A program made the translations under genes and the position numbers. 17,839 bases of DNA from positions 1 through 17,839 of the forward strand of contig JAGGRU010000011.1 in the NCBI GenBank assembly GCA_021159425.1. The letters run 5' to 3'. Positions 1-8,564 of this stretch are shown in pieces. Source of the DNA: Sulfurovum sp. Lineage in GTDB: Bacteria; Campylobacterota; Campylobacteria; Campylobacterales; Sulfurovaceae. How positions within the stretch are numbered: position 1 is the stretch's first letter; each line of letters begins with the position of its first letter. The notes under the pieces were generated by a model that was not told the DNA's origin, searched no databases, and saw only the letters and a program-made list of their open reading frames with translations.

Positions 1-363
1 CCAAAAAGTATATCTATGATCGAATATTCTTCTGTATCTGAAGATAGTATGAAAAAATTTCTTGAGACAAAGAAGAAAAAAGGAATAAAAAGCCGTTCTG
101 TAAAAAAATCTACGAAAGATATCAATTCTGCTCTGCTTGGACCTATTTTACAAACACAAAATGGTTCATTTACACGCCCGATCAATGATGGAAATAAATA
201 TATAAGTTATAAAATTATCTCTAAAAACGGTCAAAGATCTATGTCTTTTGAGGATGCCAAAGGTGCTGTTGCCGGGAAGTGGAGACAGCAGCAACAAGGG
301 AAAGCACTCAAAGATTATTTTGAAAAACTAAAAACAAATGCTGACGTTAAAGTCATAAGATAA
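1..363 (+). CDS. Probable peptidyl-prolyl cis-trans isomerase, C-terminal part (5' end outside window)
   Basis: The reading frame is already open at base 1, so this is the 3' end of a longer gene; the ATG at 16 lies inside it and is probably not the start. The visible 120 residues are basic and helical at first, then have the layout of the end of a SurA/PpiD-type periplasmic folding factor: a segment like 'ALLGPILQTQNGSFTRPI', a strand ending 'YISYKIISKNG', then 'SFEDAKGAVAGKW' and a closing helix. In that family this corresponds to the end of a parvulin-like domain and the C-terminal helix. The catalytic core is not in view, so activity cannot be judged. The stop is followed after 9 bases by dcd, whose ribosome site (GGAAG) directly follows this stop, which suggests one transcript. 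The family call is from recognition of the pattern only and is moderately sure. Confidence 0.5.
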   Translation, partial: PKSISMIEYSSVSEDSMKKFLETKKKKGIKSRSVKKSTKDINSALLGPILQTQNGSFTRPINDGNKYISYKIISKNGQRSMSFEDAKGAVAGKWRQQQQGKALKDYFEKLKTNADVKVIR

Positions 364-372
364 GGAAGAACA

Positions 373-945
373 ATGGGATTAAAATCCGATAAATGGATAC
401 GCGAAAAATCTACACAGGAAGAGATGATCACACCTTTTTGTGAAGGTTTGGTAGGAGAGGGTGTAGTAAGTTACGGGCTAAGCTCTTACGGTTACGACAT
501 ACGTGTCTCTAATGAATTTAAAATTTTTACGAACATCAATGCTGAAGTGGTCGATCCAAAAGATTTCAACCAAAATAATGTTGTGGATTTTAAAGGTGAC
601 GTCTGTATCGTACCTCCTAACTCTTTTGCTCTTGCAAGAACCATTGAGTATTTTAAAATGCCAAGTGATACCCTGGCTATCTGTTTAGGCAAAAGTACCT
701 ATGCGCGTTGCGGGATCATCGTAAATGTCACACCTTTTGAACCTGGGTTTGAAGGGCATATTACCATAGAGATCTCCAACACTACACCCCTTCCGGCAAA
801 AATTTATGCCAATGAGGGAATCGCCCAGGTTCTATTTTTCCAAGGCGACGAGCAGTGTGAAACAACGTACTCTGACAGAAAAGGGAAGTATCAAAGTCAA
901 ACAGGTATTACACTTCCAAGGATCCTAAAAAAAGAAGAAAAGTAA
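373..945 (+). CDS. dcd: dCTP deaminase
   Basis: Deaminates dCTP to dUTP in the cytoplasm, the first step towards dUMP for dTMP synthesis. The 190-residue length is usual for the family. Visible motifs are SSYGYDIR (residues 37-44, trimer-interface and active-site strand), KSTYARCGI (107-115, with the substrate-binding Arg112), the signature [19 protein letters not shown] (118-136) with the catalytic Glu133, and the C-terminal QSQTGI loop (175-180) that closes over the triphosphate. The Glu and Arg assignments follow alignment by eye with the E. coli enzyme. Start ATG 373 is preceded by GGAAG at a suitable distance. The gene lies 9 bases behind a probable folding-factor gene and 7 bases before topA, so it is probably co-transcribed with both. 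Nothing in it looks broken. Confidence 0.95.
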   Translation: MGLKSDKWIREKSTQEEMITPFCEGLVGEGVVSYGLSSYGYDIRVSNEFKIFTNINAEVVDPKDFNQNNVVDFKGDVCIVPPNSFALARTIEYFKMPSDTLAICLGKSTYARCGIIVNVTPFEPGFEGHITIEISNTTPLPAKIYANEGIAQVLFFQGDEQCETTYSDRKGKYQSQTGITLPRILKKEEK

Positions 946-952
946 GGTATTA

Positions 953-3160
953 ATGAAAAATTTAATTATAGTCGAATCACCGGCAAAAGCAAGAACCATA
1001 ACCAATTTCCTAAGCAAAGACTATAAAGTCATCGCTTCAAAAGGGCACATACGAGACTTGCCAAAAAGTACATTTGGGATCACTGTTGATGATGAAACGG
1101 GTGATCTTGTACCCAAATATTCCATTCCAAGAGATGCAAACCCTACGGTCAAAGAGTTGAAGAAACTTGCAAAACAGGCAGAAACAGTCTTTATCGCAAC
1201 CGATGAGGACCGTGAGGGTGAGGCTATCGGTTATCATATTGCAAAAGCCATAGGAAAAGAGCCTACTGAACTTCCGCGTATCGTCTTTCATGAAATTACC
1301 AAGTCTGCCATTCAGCATGCCCTTGAGAATCCACGTAAAATTGATATGGATTCTGTAGATGCCCAGCAGACAAGAAGACTGCTTGACCGTATTGTAGGGT
1401 ATAAACTTTCACCTCTTCTTGCAAGTAAGATCCAAAAGGGATTGAGTGCCGGTAGAGTACAGAGTTCTACTCTCAAACTGGTTATAGAGAGAGAACGAGA
1501 GATCAAAGCCTTTAAGCCTGAAGAGTTTTGGACCATAGATGCGCTTTTCCAAAAAAATATTGATGCTTCTATTTATGATTATAATGGGTTAAAGATAGAA
1601 AAACTCACGATTAAGACCGAAGCAGATGCCACAGAGATCACCACTGCGGCAAAGGGTGAATCTTTTGTCGTAGCATCCATAGACAAGAGCAAAAGAAAAA
1701 CCAAAACACCCCCACCATTTATGACATCGACACTTCAGCAGACAGCCTCTACACAATTAGGTTTTTCGCCTAAAAAAACAATGATGGTTGCTCAAAAGCT
1801 TTATGAAGGTGTCAAAACAGACAAAGGAACCATGGGTATCATCACCTATATGAGAACAGACTCCATGAACCTTGCAAAAGAGGCAGTGACCTCTGCAAGA
1901 GAGTACATCAAAGCTACCTATGGGGACAAATATCTTCCGGGAAAAGCGAAGAATTATGTCACTAAATCCAAAGGTGCACAGGAAGCGCACGAAGCGATAC
2001 GCCCTACGATGGTTGAATTTGACTCAAAAATGGCTGCCGATTACCTCTCTGTAGATGAACTTAAGCTATACAGACTCATCTACAATCGTTTTCTGGCTTG
2101 TCAAATGACAGAAGCAGAGCTTGAGTCACAAAGTATCCTTTTTAAAGGGGATAAATGTACCTTTAAAGCGAGTGGGAGAAAACTTCTTTTTGACGGTTTC
2201 TACAGAGTTACCGGACACGGAGACAAAGACAAACTTTTACCTGATCTGGAAAAAGGTCAAGCTGTAAACCTTGATGAAATAAAGCAAGAGCAACACTTTA
2301 CAGAACCACCGGCGCGATACAATGAAGCCAGCCTTATTAAAAAACTGGAGTCACTTGGCATAGGTCGTCCAAGTACCTATGCACCTACCGTAAGCACGCT
2401 GCAGACACGTAAATACATTGAGTTGGAGAAAAAACGTATTCATCCTACAGAAATAGCATTTACTGTTACAGAAATGCTTGAAGAGCATTTTCCTGAGATC
2501 GTTGATTCTGGCTTTACGGCTAACATGGAAGAGACACTTGATGAAGTTGCTGAGGGAAAGACAGACTGGCAAACTATTCTAAAAGCATTTTATACTCCTT
2601 TTTTACAAAAGGTAGAAGATGGCAAGAAAAATATTAAAAGTCTTAAAATTGCTATCCCGACAGGTGAGAACTGCCCAAAATGTGACTCTGAACTTCTTTT
2701 ACGCAAAGGTCGCTATGGTGAGTTCATCGCCTGCTCCAACTTCCCTAAATGTAAATACACAAAAAATACGGATGGAACTGAAGTGGAAGGTCCTGAAGAG
2801 ACAGACGAAAAATGTGAAAAATGCGGTTCAATGATGGTGATAAAGAACTCAAAAAGAGGGAAATTCCTTGCCTGTTCTGCATACCCGAAATGTAAAAATG
2901 CCAAGTCTCTTGAACCTGCAAAAGAACTGACGGTTCCCTGCCCTGAATGTGGCGGTAAATTGCAGGAAAGAGAAGGTCGAAGAGGGAAGTTCTTTGGTTG
3001 TGTAAACTACCCTAAGTGTAAATTCATTGCGAATTTTGAACCCGTTGACAAAAAATGTCCTGAGTGTGACTACACCATGGGGAAGAAGACGCTTCGTGGA
3101 AAAGAAGTGTACGAATGTTTTAAATGCAAACACAAGATCGATGTAGAAGAAAGTAAATAA
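953..3160 (+). CDS. topA: DNA topoisomerase I (type IA)
   Basis: Relaxes negatively supercoiled DNA through a transient 5'-phosphotyrosine link. The protein has 735 residues. A TOPRIM domain occupies about residues 2-115, with Glu8 in VESPAKA and the metal-binding D84-x-D86-x-E88 in ATDEDREGEA. The type IA core runs to about residue 560 and carries the catalytic Tyr299 in GIITYMRTDS; a QQTRRLLDRIVGY stretch (138-150) and GIGRPSTYAPTV (469-480) are further family signatures. The C-terminal part has four zinc-ribbon repeats with Cys pairs at 574/577 and 594/600, 621/624 and 641/647, 663/666 and 683/689, and 702/705 and 722/725; the last is the most divergent. The start has AAGG a few bases upstream. 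The stop overlaps the bioB start (TAATG), so translational coupling is likely. Confidence 0.97.
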   Translation: MKNLIIVESPAKARTITNFLSKDYKVIASKGHIRDLPKSTFGITVDDETGDLVPKYSIPRDANPTVKELKKLAKQAETVFIATDEDREGEAIGYHIAKAIGKEPTELPRIVFHEITKSAIQHALENPRKIDMDSVDAQQTRRLLDRIVGYKLSPLLASKIQKGLSAGRVQSSTLKLVIEREREIKAFKPEEFWTIDALFQKNIDASIYDYNGLKIEKLTIKTEADATEITTAAKGESFVVASIDKSKRKTKTPPPFMTSTLQQTASTQLGFSPKKTMMVAQKLYEGVKTDKGTMGIITYMRTDSMNLAKEAVTSAREYIKATYGDKYLPGKAKNYVTKSKGAQEAHEAIRPTMVEFDSKMAADYLSVDELKLYRLIYNRFLACQMTEAELESQSILFKGDKCTFKASGRKLLFDGFYRVTGHGDKDKLLPDLEKGQAVNLDEIKQEQHFTEPPARYNEASLIKKLESLGIGRPSTYAPTVSTLQTRKYIELEKKRIHPTEIAFTVTEMLEEHFPEIVDSGFTANMEETLDEVAEGKTDWQTILKAFYTPFLQKVEDGKKNIKSLKIAIPTGENCPKCDSELLLRKGRYGEFIACSNFPKCKYTKNTDGTEVEGPEETDEKCEKCGSMMVIKNSKRGKFLACSAYPKCKNAKSLEPAKELTVPCPECGGKLQEREGRRGKFFGCVNYPKCKFIANFEPVDKKCPECDYTMGKKTLRGKEVYECFKCKHKIDVEESK

Positions 3161-4008
3161 TGCAAGCGATATTTTTGTGTGCCATTAACAATATTCTCTC
3201 TGGCACATGTCAGGAAGACTGCAAGTTCTGTACACAATCTGTACGTTATCATGCAGATATTGAACGCTATAACTATAAAGATATCTCACAGATCGTTGAA
3301 GAAGCCAAAGCCGCCAGGGCAAACGGTGCATTGGGATATTGTCTGGTGACCGCCGGGAAAGGTCTTGATGACAAGAAAGTAGATTTTGTTGCGCGTGCCG
3401 CCAAAGCAGTCAAAGCAGAAGTAGAAGGGCTAAATCTCATTGCCTGTAACGGAACTGCCACAAAAGAGCAGTTAACTTACCTCAAAGAGCATGGAATAGA
3501 CAGCTATAATCACAATCTTGAGACATCAGAGCGTTATTATGCCGAGATATGTCAGACTCATGCATGGTCTGAACGTTATAAAACCTGTGAAAATGTCAGA
3601 TCTGTCGGACTTGCACTTTGTTCCGGTGGTATTTTCGGTATGGGAGAGACAGAGGAAGACAGAGATGAATTGCTCAAAGCCATTGCCTCTCTGTCTCCAG
3701 AGTCAACTCCTTTGAACTTTTATCATCCTAATCCTGCTCTTCCCATAAAGACAAGGAATATTGAAAGAGAAGAGGCCATAGAGATCATTCAAAAGGCTCG
3801 TGCTCTTCTTGGTGAAGAGAGATTACTGATGGTAGCAGGCGGAAGAGAACTGCTTTTTAACGGTCATGAAGATGAAATGTTCAAAGCCGGTGCAAACTCT
3901 ATGGTCATCGGGAACTACTTAACCACAGAAGGGCTTGCACCAAGCAAAGACAAACAGATGCTTGAATCTCTCGGATACGAAGTGGCAACCAGCTGTGATA
4001 CCCTCTAA
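3160..4008 (+). CDS. bioB: Biotin synthase (radical SAM)
   Basis: Inserts sulfur into dethiobiotin in the last step of biotin synthesis. The radical-SAM cluster ligands are Cys17, Cys21 and Cys24 (CQEDCKFC). The four ligands of the second [2Fe-2S] cluster can also be placed against the E. coli protein: Cys61 (GYCLVTAG), Cys96 (LIACNG), Cys154 (LALCSGGIFGMGE) and Arg229 (VAGGRE). YNHNLETSERYY (116-127) is a family signature. At 282 residues it lacks the N-terminal arm of the 346-residue E. coli enzyme and starts right at the barrel; this short form (MQxIFLC start) is the one I know from Helicobacter and Campylobacter, so it is not a truncation. Its ATG shares one base with the topA stop. The 3' end probably overlaps the next gene by 14 bases. 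Confidence 0.95.
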   Translation: MQAIFLCAINNILSGTCQEDCKFCTQSVRYHADIERYNYKDISQIVEEAKAARANGALGYCLVTAGKGLDDKKVDFVARAAKAVKAEVEGLNLIACNGTATKEQLTYLKEHGIDSYNHNLETSERYYAEICQTHAWSERYKTCENVRSVGLALCSGGIFGMGETEEDRDELLKAIASLSPESTPLNFYHPNPALPIKTRNIEREEAIEIIQKARALLGEERLLMVAGGRELLFNGHEDEMFKAGANSMVIGNYLTTEGLAPSKDKQMLESLGYEVATSCDTL

Positions 4009-5149
4009 CATCACCCTTATACTCACTCTCTCTTTACTGATCTGGGGCAGCCCTTTTGTTGCGAAATTCGTACGTATCCCCATACCTCCCGTAGAGATCA
4101 TTTTAGGTTCGGTCTTTGCTTATATCGGGCTGGTCAGCCACAATCAGTATTTCGATCTGATTGCAGAAGTAGGATTTTTATACCTTATGTTTCTTGCAGG
4201 AATGGAAGTAGACCTGAAACAGATAACAAAAAGTCCAAAAAATGTTATACAAAAAGCGATCCTGTTTATCACTTTCATGTCTCTGTTTTCTATTGCTCTG
4301 GGTATGATATTCCGTCTTAACATGATTACGATCATCTCTATGCCGCTTATCTCCATAGGGCTGCTTGCATCTTTAAGCAAAACCTATGGCAAAGATCAGC
4401 CATGGTTAAAATTGGCATTTATTGCAGGTGTTTTAGGAGAGATAGTCAGCATCGCGGCACTCACCATCTTTGATGCTGCCAGCACAACGGGTTTCAATAT
4501 AGAGCTTGTAATAAAAATAGGATATCTCCTTGTCTTTATTATCTCTGTCTATCTTGTGTACAAACTGCTGAATCTGCTTTTTTGGTGGTTCCCTGAACTT
4601 AAAAATATTCTTGTCCCAAAATTAGATACTTCAGACCAGGATATACGTTTAGCAATGGCTCTGTTTTTCATTCTGATAGCGGTTATGCTCTCTTTGGAAC
4701 TTGAACTCGCCTTGGGTGCCTTTATTGCAGGGATCGCCATCTCTGCATTTTTTCATCATGAGAAGAAGTTGGGAGAAAAAATGTCAAGTCTTGGATTTGG
4801 ATTTCTTGTTCCTATATTTTTCCTGCATGTTGGAGCATCATTCGATTTGAAGTCACTTATGGTTGAAGGAGTTGTATCTGGAGCCTTGCTAATTACTACC
4901 TTGATGATACTGTCCAGAATTTTAGCAGCTGTTGTGCTTAAAAAGATAAGTGGTTCAAGAGATGCACTTCTTGTAGCCCTGTCTCTCTCTATGCCACTCA
5001 CGCTTCTTGTTGCTGTTGCAACGATAGGATATGAAACTAAATTATTGGATTTGTTGAGTTATTATCAACTCATTTTAGCAAGTATCTTTGAGATCTTGAT
5101 CTCAATGACTGTTATTAAAGTATTGCATTCGAGAAGAAAAGAAGATTAA
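3995..5149 (+). CDS. Cation:proton antiporter, CPA2 (KefB-like) family
   Basis: Integral inner-membrane protein of about 384 residues with 10-12 hydrophobic segments and no long soluble C-terminal domain. It has the Na_H_Exchanger layout: a first helix ending in RIPIPPVEIILG, then FLYLMFLAGMEVDLKQI, a hallmark of the CPA2/KefB group, and later a LELELALGAFIAGIAIS helix. It probably exchanges K+ or Na+ for H+; the ion cannot be read from the sequence. There is no RCK/TrkA-N nucleotide domain. Start choice: an upstream TTG at 3935 would add 20 hydrophilic residues and lie deep inside bioB; the GTG at 3995 puts the first membrane helix a few residues from the N terminus, with a 14-base overlap with bioB. 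The ribosome site is weak, so translation may be coupled to bioB. The gene ends inside the palindrome shared with the convergent neighbour. Confidence 0.85.
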   Translation: MIPSNITLILTLSLLIWGSPFVAKFVRIPIPPVEIILGSVFAYIGLVSHNQYFDLIAEVGFLYLMFLAGMEVDLKQITKSPKNVIQKAILFITFMSLFSIALGMIFRLNMITIISMPLISIGLLASLSKTYGKDQPWLKLAFIAGVLGEIVSIAALTIFDAASTTGFNIELVIKIGYLLVFIISVYLVYKLLNLLFWWFPELKNILVPKLDTSDQDIRLAMALFFILIAVMLSLELELALGAFIAGIAISAFFHHEKKLGEKMSSLGFGFLVPIFFLHVGASFDLKSLMVEGVVSGALLITTLMILSRILAAVVLKKISGSRDALLVALSLSMPLTLLVAVATIGYETKLLDLLSYYQLILASIFEILISMTVIKVLHSRRKED

Positions 5150-5157
5150 TCTTCTTT
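5138..5157. terminator. Perfect 20-bp palindrome across two convergent stop codons
   Basis: AAAGAAGATT followed directly by its reverse complement AATCTTCTTT. Both convergent genes end in it, and their TAA codons overlap in the central TTAA. As RNA either strand could form an 8-bp A/U-rich stem with a UUAA loop ending in UUU, so a weak bidirectional terminator is possible. The stem has only two G-C pairs, so termination strength is uncertain. Confidence 0.4.
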
Positions 5158-5670
5158 ATCCGTCTCTGCTACAGCATTGTTATATTCTTCTTCAGCTTTT
5201 TCAGCTGACTCTTGCCCTTCACGTTCAATATTTACATCCAGTGCATCTTTTTTTGCAGCTGCCTCTTGCTCTTTAGCTGCTTTTACTGCAGCTTCTTTTT
5301 CAGCGAGTGCATTTTTTGCCTCTTGCTCCACAAGTTCTCTCTCAAGCCTCTCTTCTTCAAATTTTAATTCAGCTGATTCTGCCTCTTCTCTCTTTTTCTT
5401 TTCAGCGTCAAGTTTGGCTAAAGCCAATTTTTCCTGCTCCTCTAATTTAGCTCTTTCCTGCTCTATACGTTCTTGATCTTCTTTAACTTTTTTAATTCTC
5501 TCTTCTTCTGCCGTTGCCTCCTGCTTTAAAGCAACCTCTTTCAACTCCCCAAGAAGTACATCCTGATCTTGTTCTATCTTTTTAACATTTGCATTCAATT
5601 CAAATGGGTTTTCTACTGCTATTGCACTTATACATGCCAACACAGCTCCTACTAATAAATATTTTTTGAT
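5146..5670 (-). CDS. Secreted or periplasmic coiled-coil protein, probable ATC start
   Basis: No family recognised. From residue 28 to about 160 the protein is almost entirely Glu/Lys/Ala/Gln helix of the TolA-like coiled-coil kind, without a detectable globular domain. The only canonical start, GTG at 5643, would give a stub beginning VLACISAIA. Reading on upstream in the same frame gives MKKYLLVGAVLACISAIA if the ATC at 5670-5668 is the start: a textbook signal peptide with a KK n-region, hydrophobic core and AIA cleavage site. The ATC has AAGGAG seven bases upstream. No ATG, GTG or TTG lies between the upstream gene and GTG 5643 in this frame. VLAC could also be a weak lipobox. The gene is four bases behind the FtsB-like gene and last in the recA-eno cluster; in Helicobacter and Campylobacter I recall an exported AMIN-domain or similar protein at this place. 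The function is unknown. Confidence 0.75.
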   Translation of the reverse strand: MKKYLLVGAVLACISAIAVENPFELNANVKKIEQDQDVLLGELKEVALKQEATAEEERIKKVKEDQERIEQERAKLEEQEKLALAKLDAEKKKREEAESAELKFEEERLERELVEQEAKNALAEKEAAVKAAKEQEAAAKKDALDVNIEREGQESAEKAEEEYNNAVAETDKED

Positions 5671-5674
5671 AGTT

Positions 5675-5926
5675 TTACTCCTTAGGTTCCAATTGCTTTA
5701 ATTCAAAAAACTCTTTTTGCAGTCTTTGATTCTCGACTTTCAATGCTTTCTCTTCTTGAAACAGACCTTGTTTTTTCACTTTTAACTGATGCAAAACGGT
5801 TAATGAGTTTTCACCGTAAATTAAAATACCGACATAGATACCAAAAAGCAAGATCCCTATTGCTGTCACTAAAAGTGTTTTGAGTGACAATCCTGCAAGA
5901 GCTTCTGCTTTTTCGATAGTTTCCAA
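5675..5926 (-). CDS. FtsB/DivIC-like small membrane protein (putative cell division)
   Basis: 83 residues: a short N-terminal cytoplasmic part, one transmembrane helix (about 17-38, KTLLVTAIGILLFGIYVGIL) and a periplasmic coiled coil (about 44-78) with heptad leucines around KALKVENQRLQKEFFELKQL. This size and topology fit the septum-initiator family FtsB/DivIC, which links FtsL and FtsQ in the divisome. The call rests on topology and on the enolase neighbourhood, since FtsB lies next to eno in many proteobacteria, rather than on an invariant residue. The frame opens only after an in-frame TAG directly before the TTG at 5926, so TTG is the first usable start; AGAG about nine bases upstream is a weak ribosome site. 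It lies 24 bases behind eno and 4 bases before the coiled-coil gene, and its last codons (AAG GAG) supply that gene's Shine-Dalgarno sequence. Confidence 0.7.
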   Translation of the reverse strand: METIEKAEALAGLSLKTLLVTAIGILLFGIYVGILIYGENSLTVLHQLKVKKQGLFQEEKALKVENQRLQKEFFELKQLEPKE

Positions 5927-5950
5927 CTATTTATTCTCTACATTTTTTAC

Positions 5951-7243
<1,293 letters not shown>

Positions 7244-7257
7244 TTATTTATCTATAT

Positions 7258-7265
7258 ATTTTATC
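7258..7265 (-). promoter_or_regulatory. Candidate eno promoter (-10 element)
   Basis: On the minus strand, GATAAAAT preceded by TTTT lies about 33 bases upstream of the eno start, in an otherwise A/T-rich spacer. Campylobacterota sigma-70 promoters usually show such a -10 with a T-rich upstream run and no strict -35. This is a pattern match only; nearby A/T-rich alternatives such as TATAGA exist. Confidence 0.35.
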
Positions 7266-7338
7266 AAAATTCACCCTATATTTGAATGAATATTTAAAAA
7301 TGAAATATTTAAAAGTTTATGTAGTAATAAAATTAATT

Positions 7339-8382
7339 TTACTCCTCCTGCATTTCACTCTCATCCGCAGTCAAGCCTTCACCATATCCAAGAGCCTCTT
7401 TAATTTTAGCTTCTATCTCTGCCATCATTTCAGGGTTTTCTTTTATGGTGACCTTTGAATTCTCTTTTCCTTGTCCCAACTTTTCAGAACCATAAGAGAA
7501 CCAGGCACCGGATTTGTCAATAATATCCAACTTCACCCCGTAATCTATGAGTTCACCCACAAAAGAGATACCCTCTCCAAACATAATATCAAACTCTGCC
7601 TGTCTAAATGGTGGAGCTACCTTATTTTTCACAACTTTGGCTTTCACACGGTTACCGATAGAAGATTCACCTTGCTTAAGTGTCGCAATACGTCTTACAT
7701 CAATACGTACAGAACAGTAGAATTTCAGTGCATTACCGCCCGTAGTAGTCTCAGGTGAACCATAGCCCATCATACCGATCTTCATACGAATTTGATTGAT
7801 GAAAATAACTGTTGTGTTTGTTTTATGCAATACTGCTGTCAACTTACGAAGCGCTTGTGACATCAGTCTTGCCTGCAACCCTACATGCACATCTCCCATA
7901 TCACCTTCTATCTCTGCTTTAGGAGTCAATGCTGCAACAGAATCCACAACGATCAAATCTACTGCGCCGGAACGTGCTAAAGTTTCAAGAACATCCAATG
8001 CCTGTTCACCAAAGTCAGGCTGAGAAACAAGTAAGTTATCTGTATCTACACCAAGGTTTTTAGCATAGACCACATCCAAGGCATGTTCCGCATCGATAAA
8101 TGCACACACCATCTCTTTTTTCTGAGCAGAGGCAATAGTCTGAAGTGCCAGTGTAGTCTTACCCGAGGACTCAGGTCCATAGATCTCTATAACACGTCCT
8201 TGAGGGATACCGCCAATCCCTAGAGCCATATCTAAACCAAGCGAACCTGTAGAGATAAACTCTATAGGTTCAAACTCTTTATCTCCCAGTCTCATAAGTG
8301 TACCCTTACCAAACGTTTTGTCGATTTGCTTAATAGCTATATCCAGTGCTTTTTGTTTTTGTGCATCCATTGCCATTGTCAT
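7339..8382 (-). CDS. recA: RecA recombinase
   Basis: ATP-dependent strand-exchange protein for homologous recombination and repair. 347 residues. Walker A GPESSGKT is at 69-76, the catalytic Glu99 in DAEHALD, and Walker B LIVVD at 143-147. DNA-binding loop L1 lies near [18 protein letters not shown] (159-176) and loop L2 in [21 protein letters not shown] (196-216). The C terminus is short and acidic. Three ATGs lie close together (8382, 8376, 8370). AAAGG sits about eight bases before the first and AAGG about eight before the second, so the start could be either; the longest is given. It is divergent from mqnD, with a long palindrome between them. No E. coli-type LexA box is visible, which fits the general absence of LexA from this phylum. 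Confidence 0.98.
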   Translation of the reverse strand: MTMAMDAQKQKALDIAIKQIDKTFGKGTLMRLGDKEFEPIEFISTGSLGLDMALGIGGIPQGRVIEIYGPESSGKTTLALQTIASAQKKEMVCAFIDAEHALDVVYAKNLGVDTDNLLVSQPDFGEQALDVLETLARSGAVDLIVVDSVAALTPKAEIEGDMGDVHVGLQARLMSQALRKLTAVLHKTNTTVIFINQIRMKIGMMGYGSPETTTGGNALKFYCSVRIDVRRIATLKQGESSIGNRVKAKVVKNKVAPPFRQAEFDIMFGEGISFVGELIDYGVKLDIIDKSGAWFSYGSEKLGQGKENSKVTIKENPEMMAEIEAKIKEALGYGEGLTADESEMQEE

Positions 8383-8472
8383 ATCCTTAACCTTTATATA
8401 TTGAATTTTATCTAAATAATCAGATATTGTTTAGTCATACTCGCAGTTTAATACAATTTTCGAAAAAAGCTC

Positions 8473-8499
8473 AAAAATATGTCAAATTGACATATTTTT
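8473..8499. repeat. Perfect 13-bp inverted repeat around one base (candidate operator)
   Basis: AAAAATATGTCAA and its exact reverse complement TTGACATATTTTT, separated by a single A, lie between the divergent recA and mqnD genes. Each arm ends in TTGACA read outward, so both strands carry a consensus-like -35 hexamer back to back. No -10 sits at 16-18 bp from either, so these may be protein-binding half-sites rather than -35 elements. Candidate -10 elements for the two genes flank it on both sides, which argues against a terminator. Confidence 0.6.
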
Positions 8500-8524
8500 T
8501 ATCAAATTTCTTTTTTTACTGCCT

Positions 8525-8530
8525 TATGAT
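8525..8530 (+). promoter_or_regulatory. Candidate mqnD promoter (-10 element)
   Basis: TATGAT, continuing into AAAAT, follows a T-rich run (8511-8517) and lies 35 bases upstream of the mqnD ATG. This is the usual look of a Campylobacterota sigma-70 promoter. Pattern match only. Confidence 0.45.
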
Positions 8531-8564
8531 AAAATACACAAACAATAAAATACAAAGAGAGACT

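Noticed and set aside
2849..3133. Cys/Phe-containing 94-residue frame antisense to topA
   Set aside because: Shadow of the zinc-ribbon repeats of topA; no promoter or ribosome site, and the plus-strand protein is clearly real.
3935..3994. TTG start of the antiporter inside bioB
   Set aside because: It would add 20 hydrophilic residues before the first membrane helix, with the purine-rich AGAAGGG too close to the TTG. GTG 3995 is more plausible, though not proven.
5177..5476. Ser-rich 99-residue frame on the plus strand
   Set aside because: It is the exact antisense shadow of the Glu/Lys/Ala-rich coiled-coil gene (GAA/GAG read backwards gives Ser/Phe codons); no ribosome site.
7328..7341. 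TAAAATTAATTTTA palindrome at the recA stop as a terminator
   Set aside because: All A/T, no stable stem and no U run beyond; such palindromes are expected by chance in this spacer.
8427..8564. N-terminal extension of mqnD by 46 residues
   Set aside because: The stretch is A/T-rich promoter DNA with the 27-bp palindrome and a -10 element; similarity to MqnD begins at ATG 8565, which has its own ribosome site.
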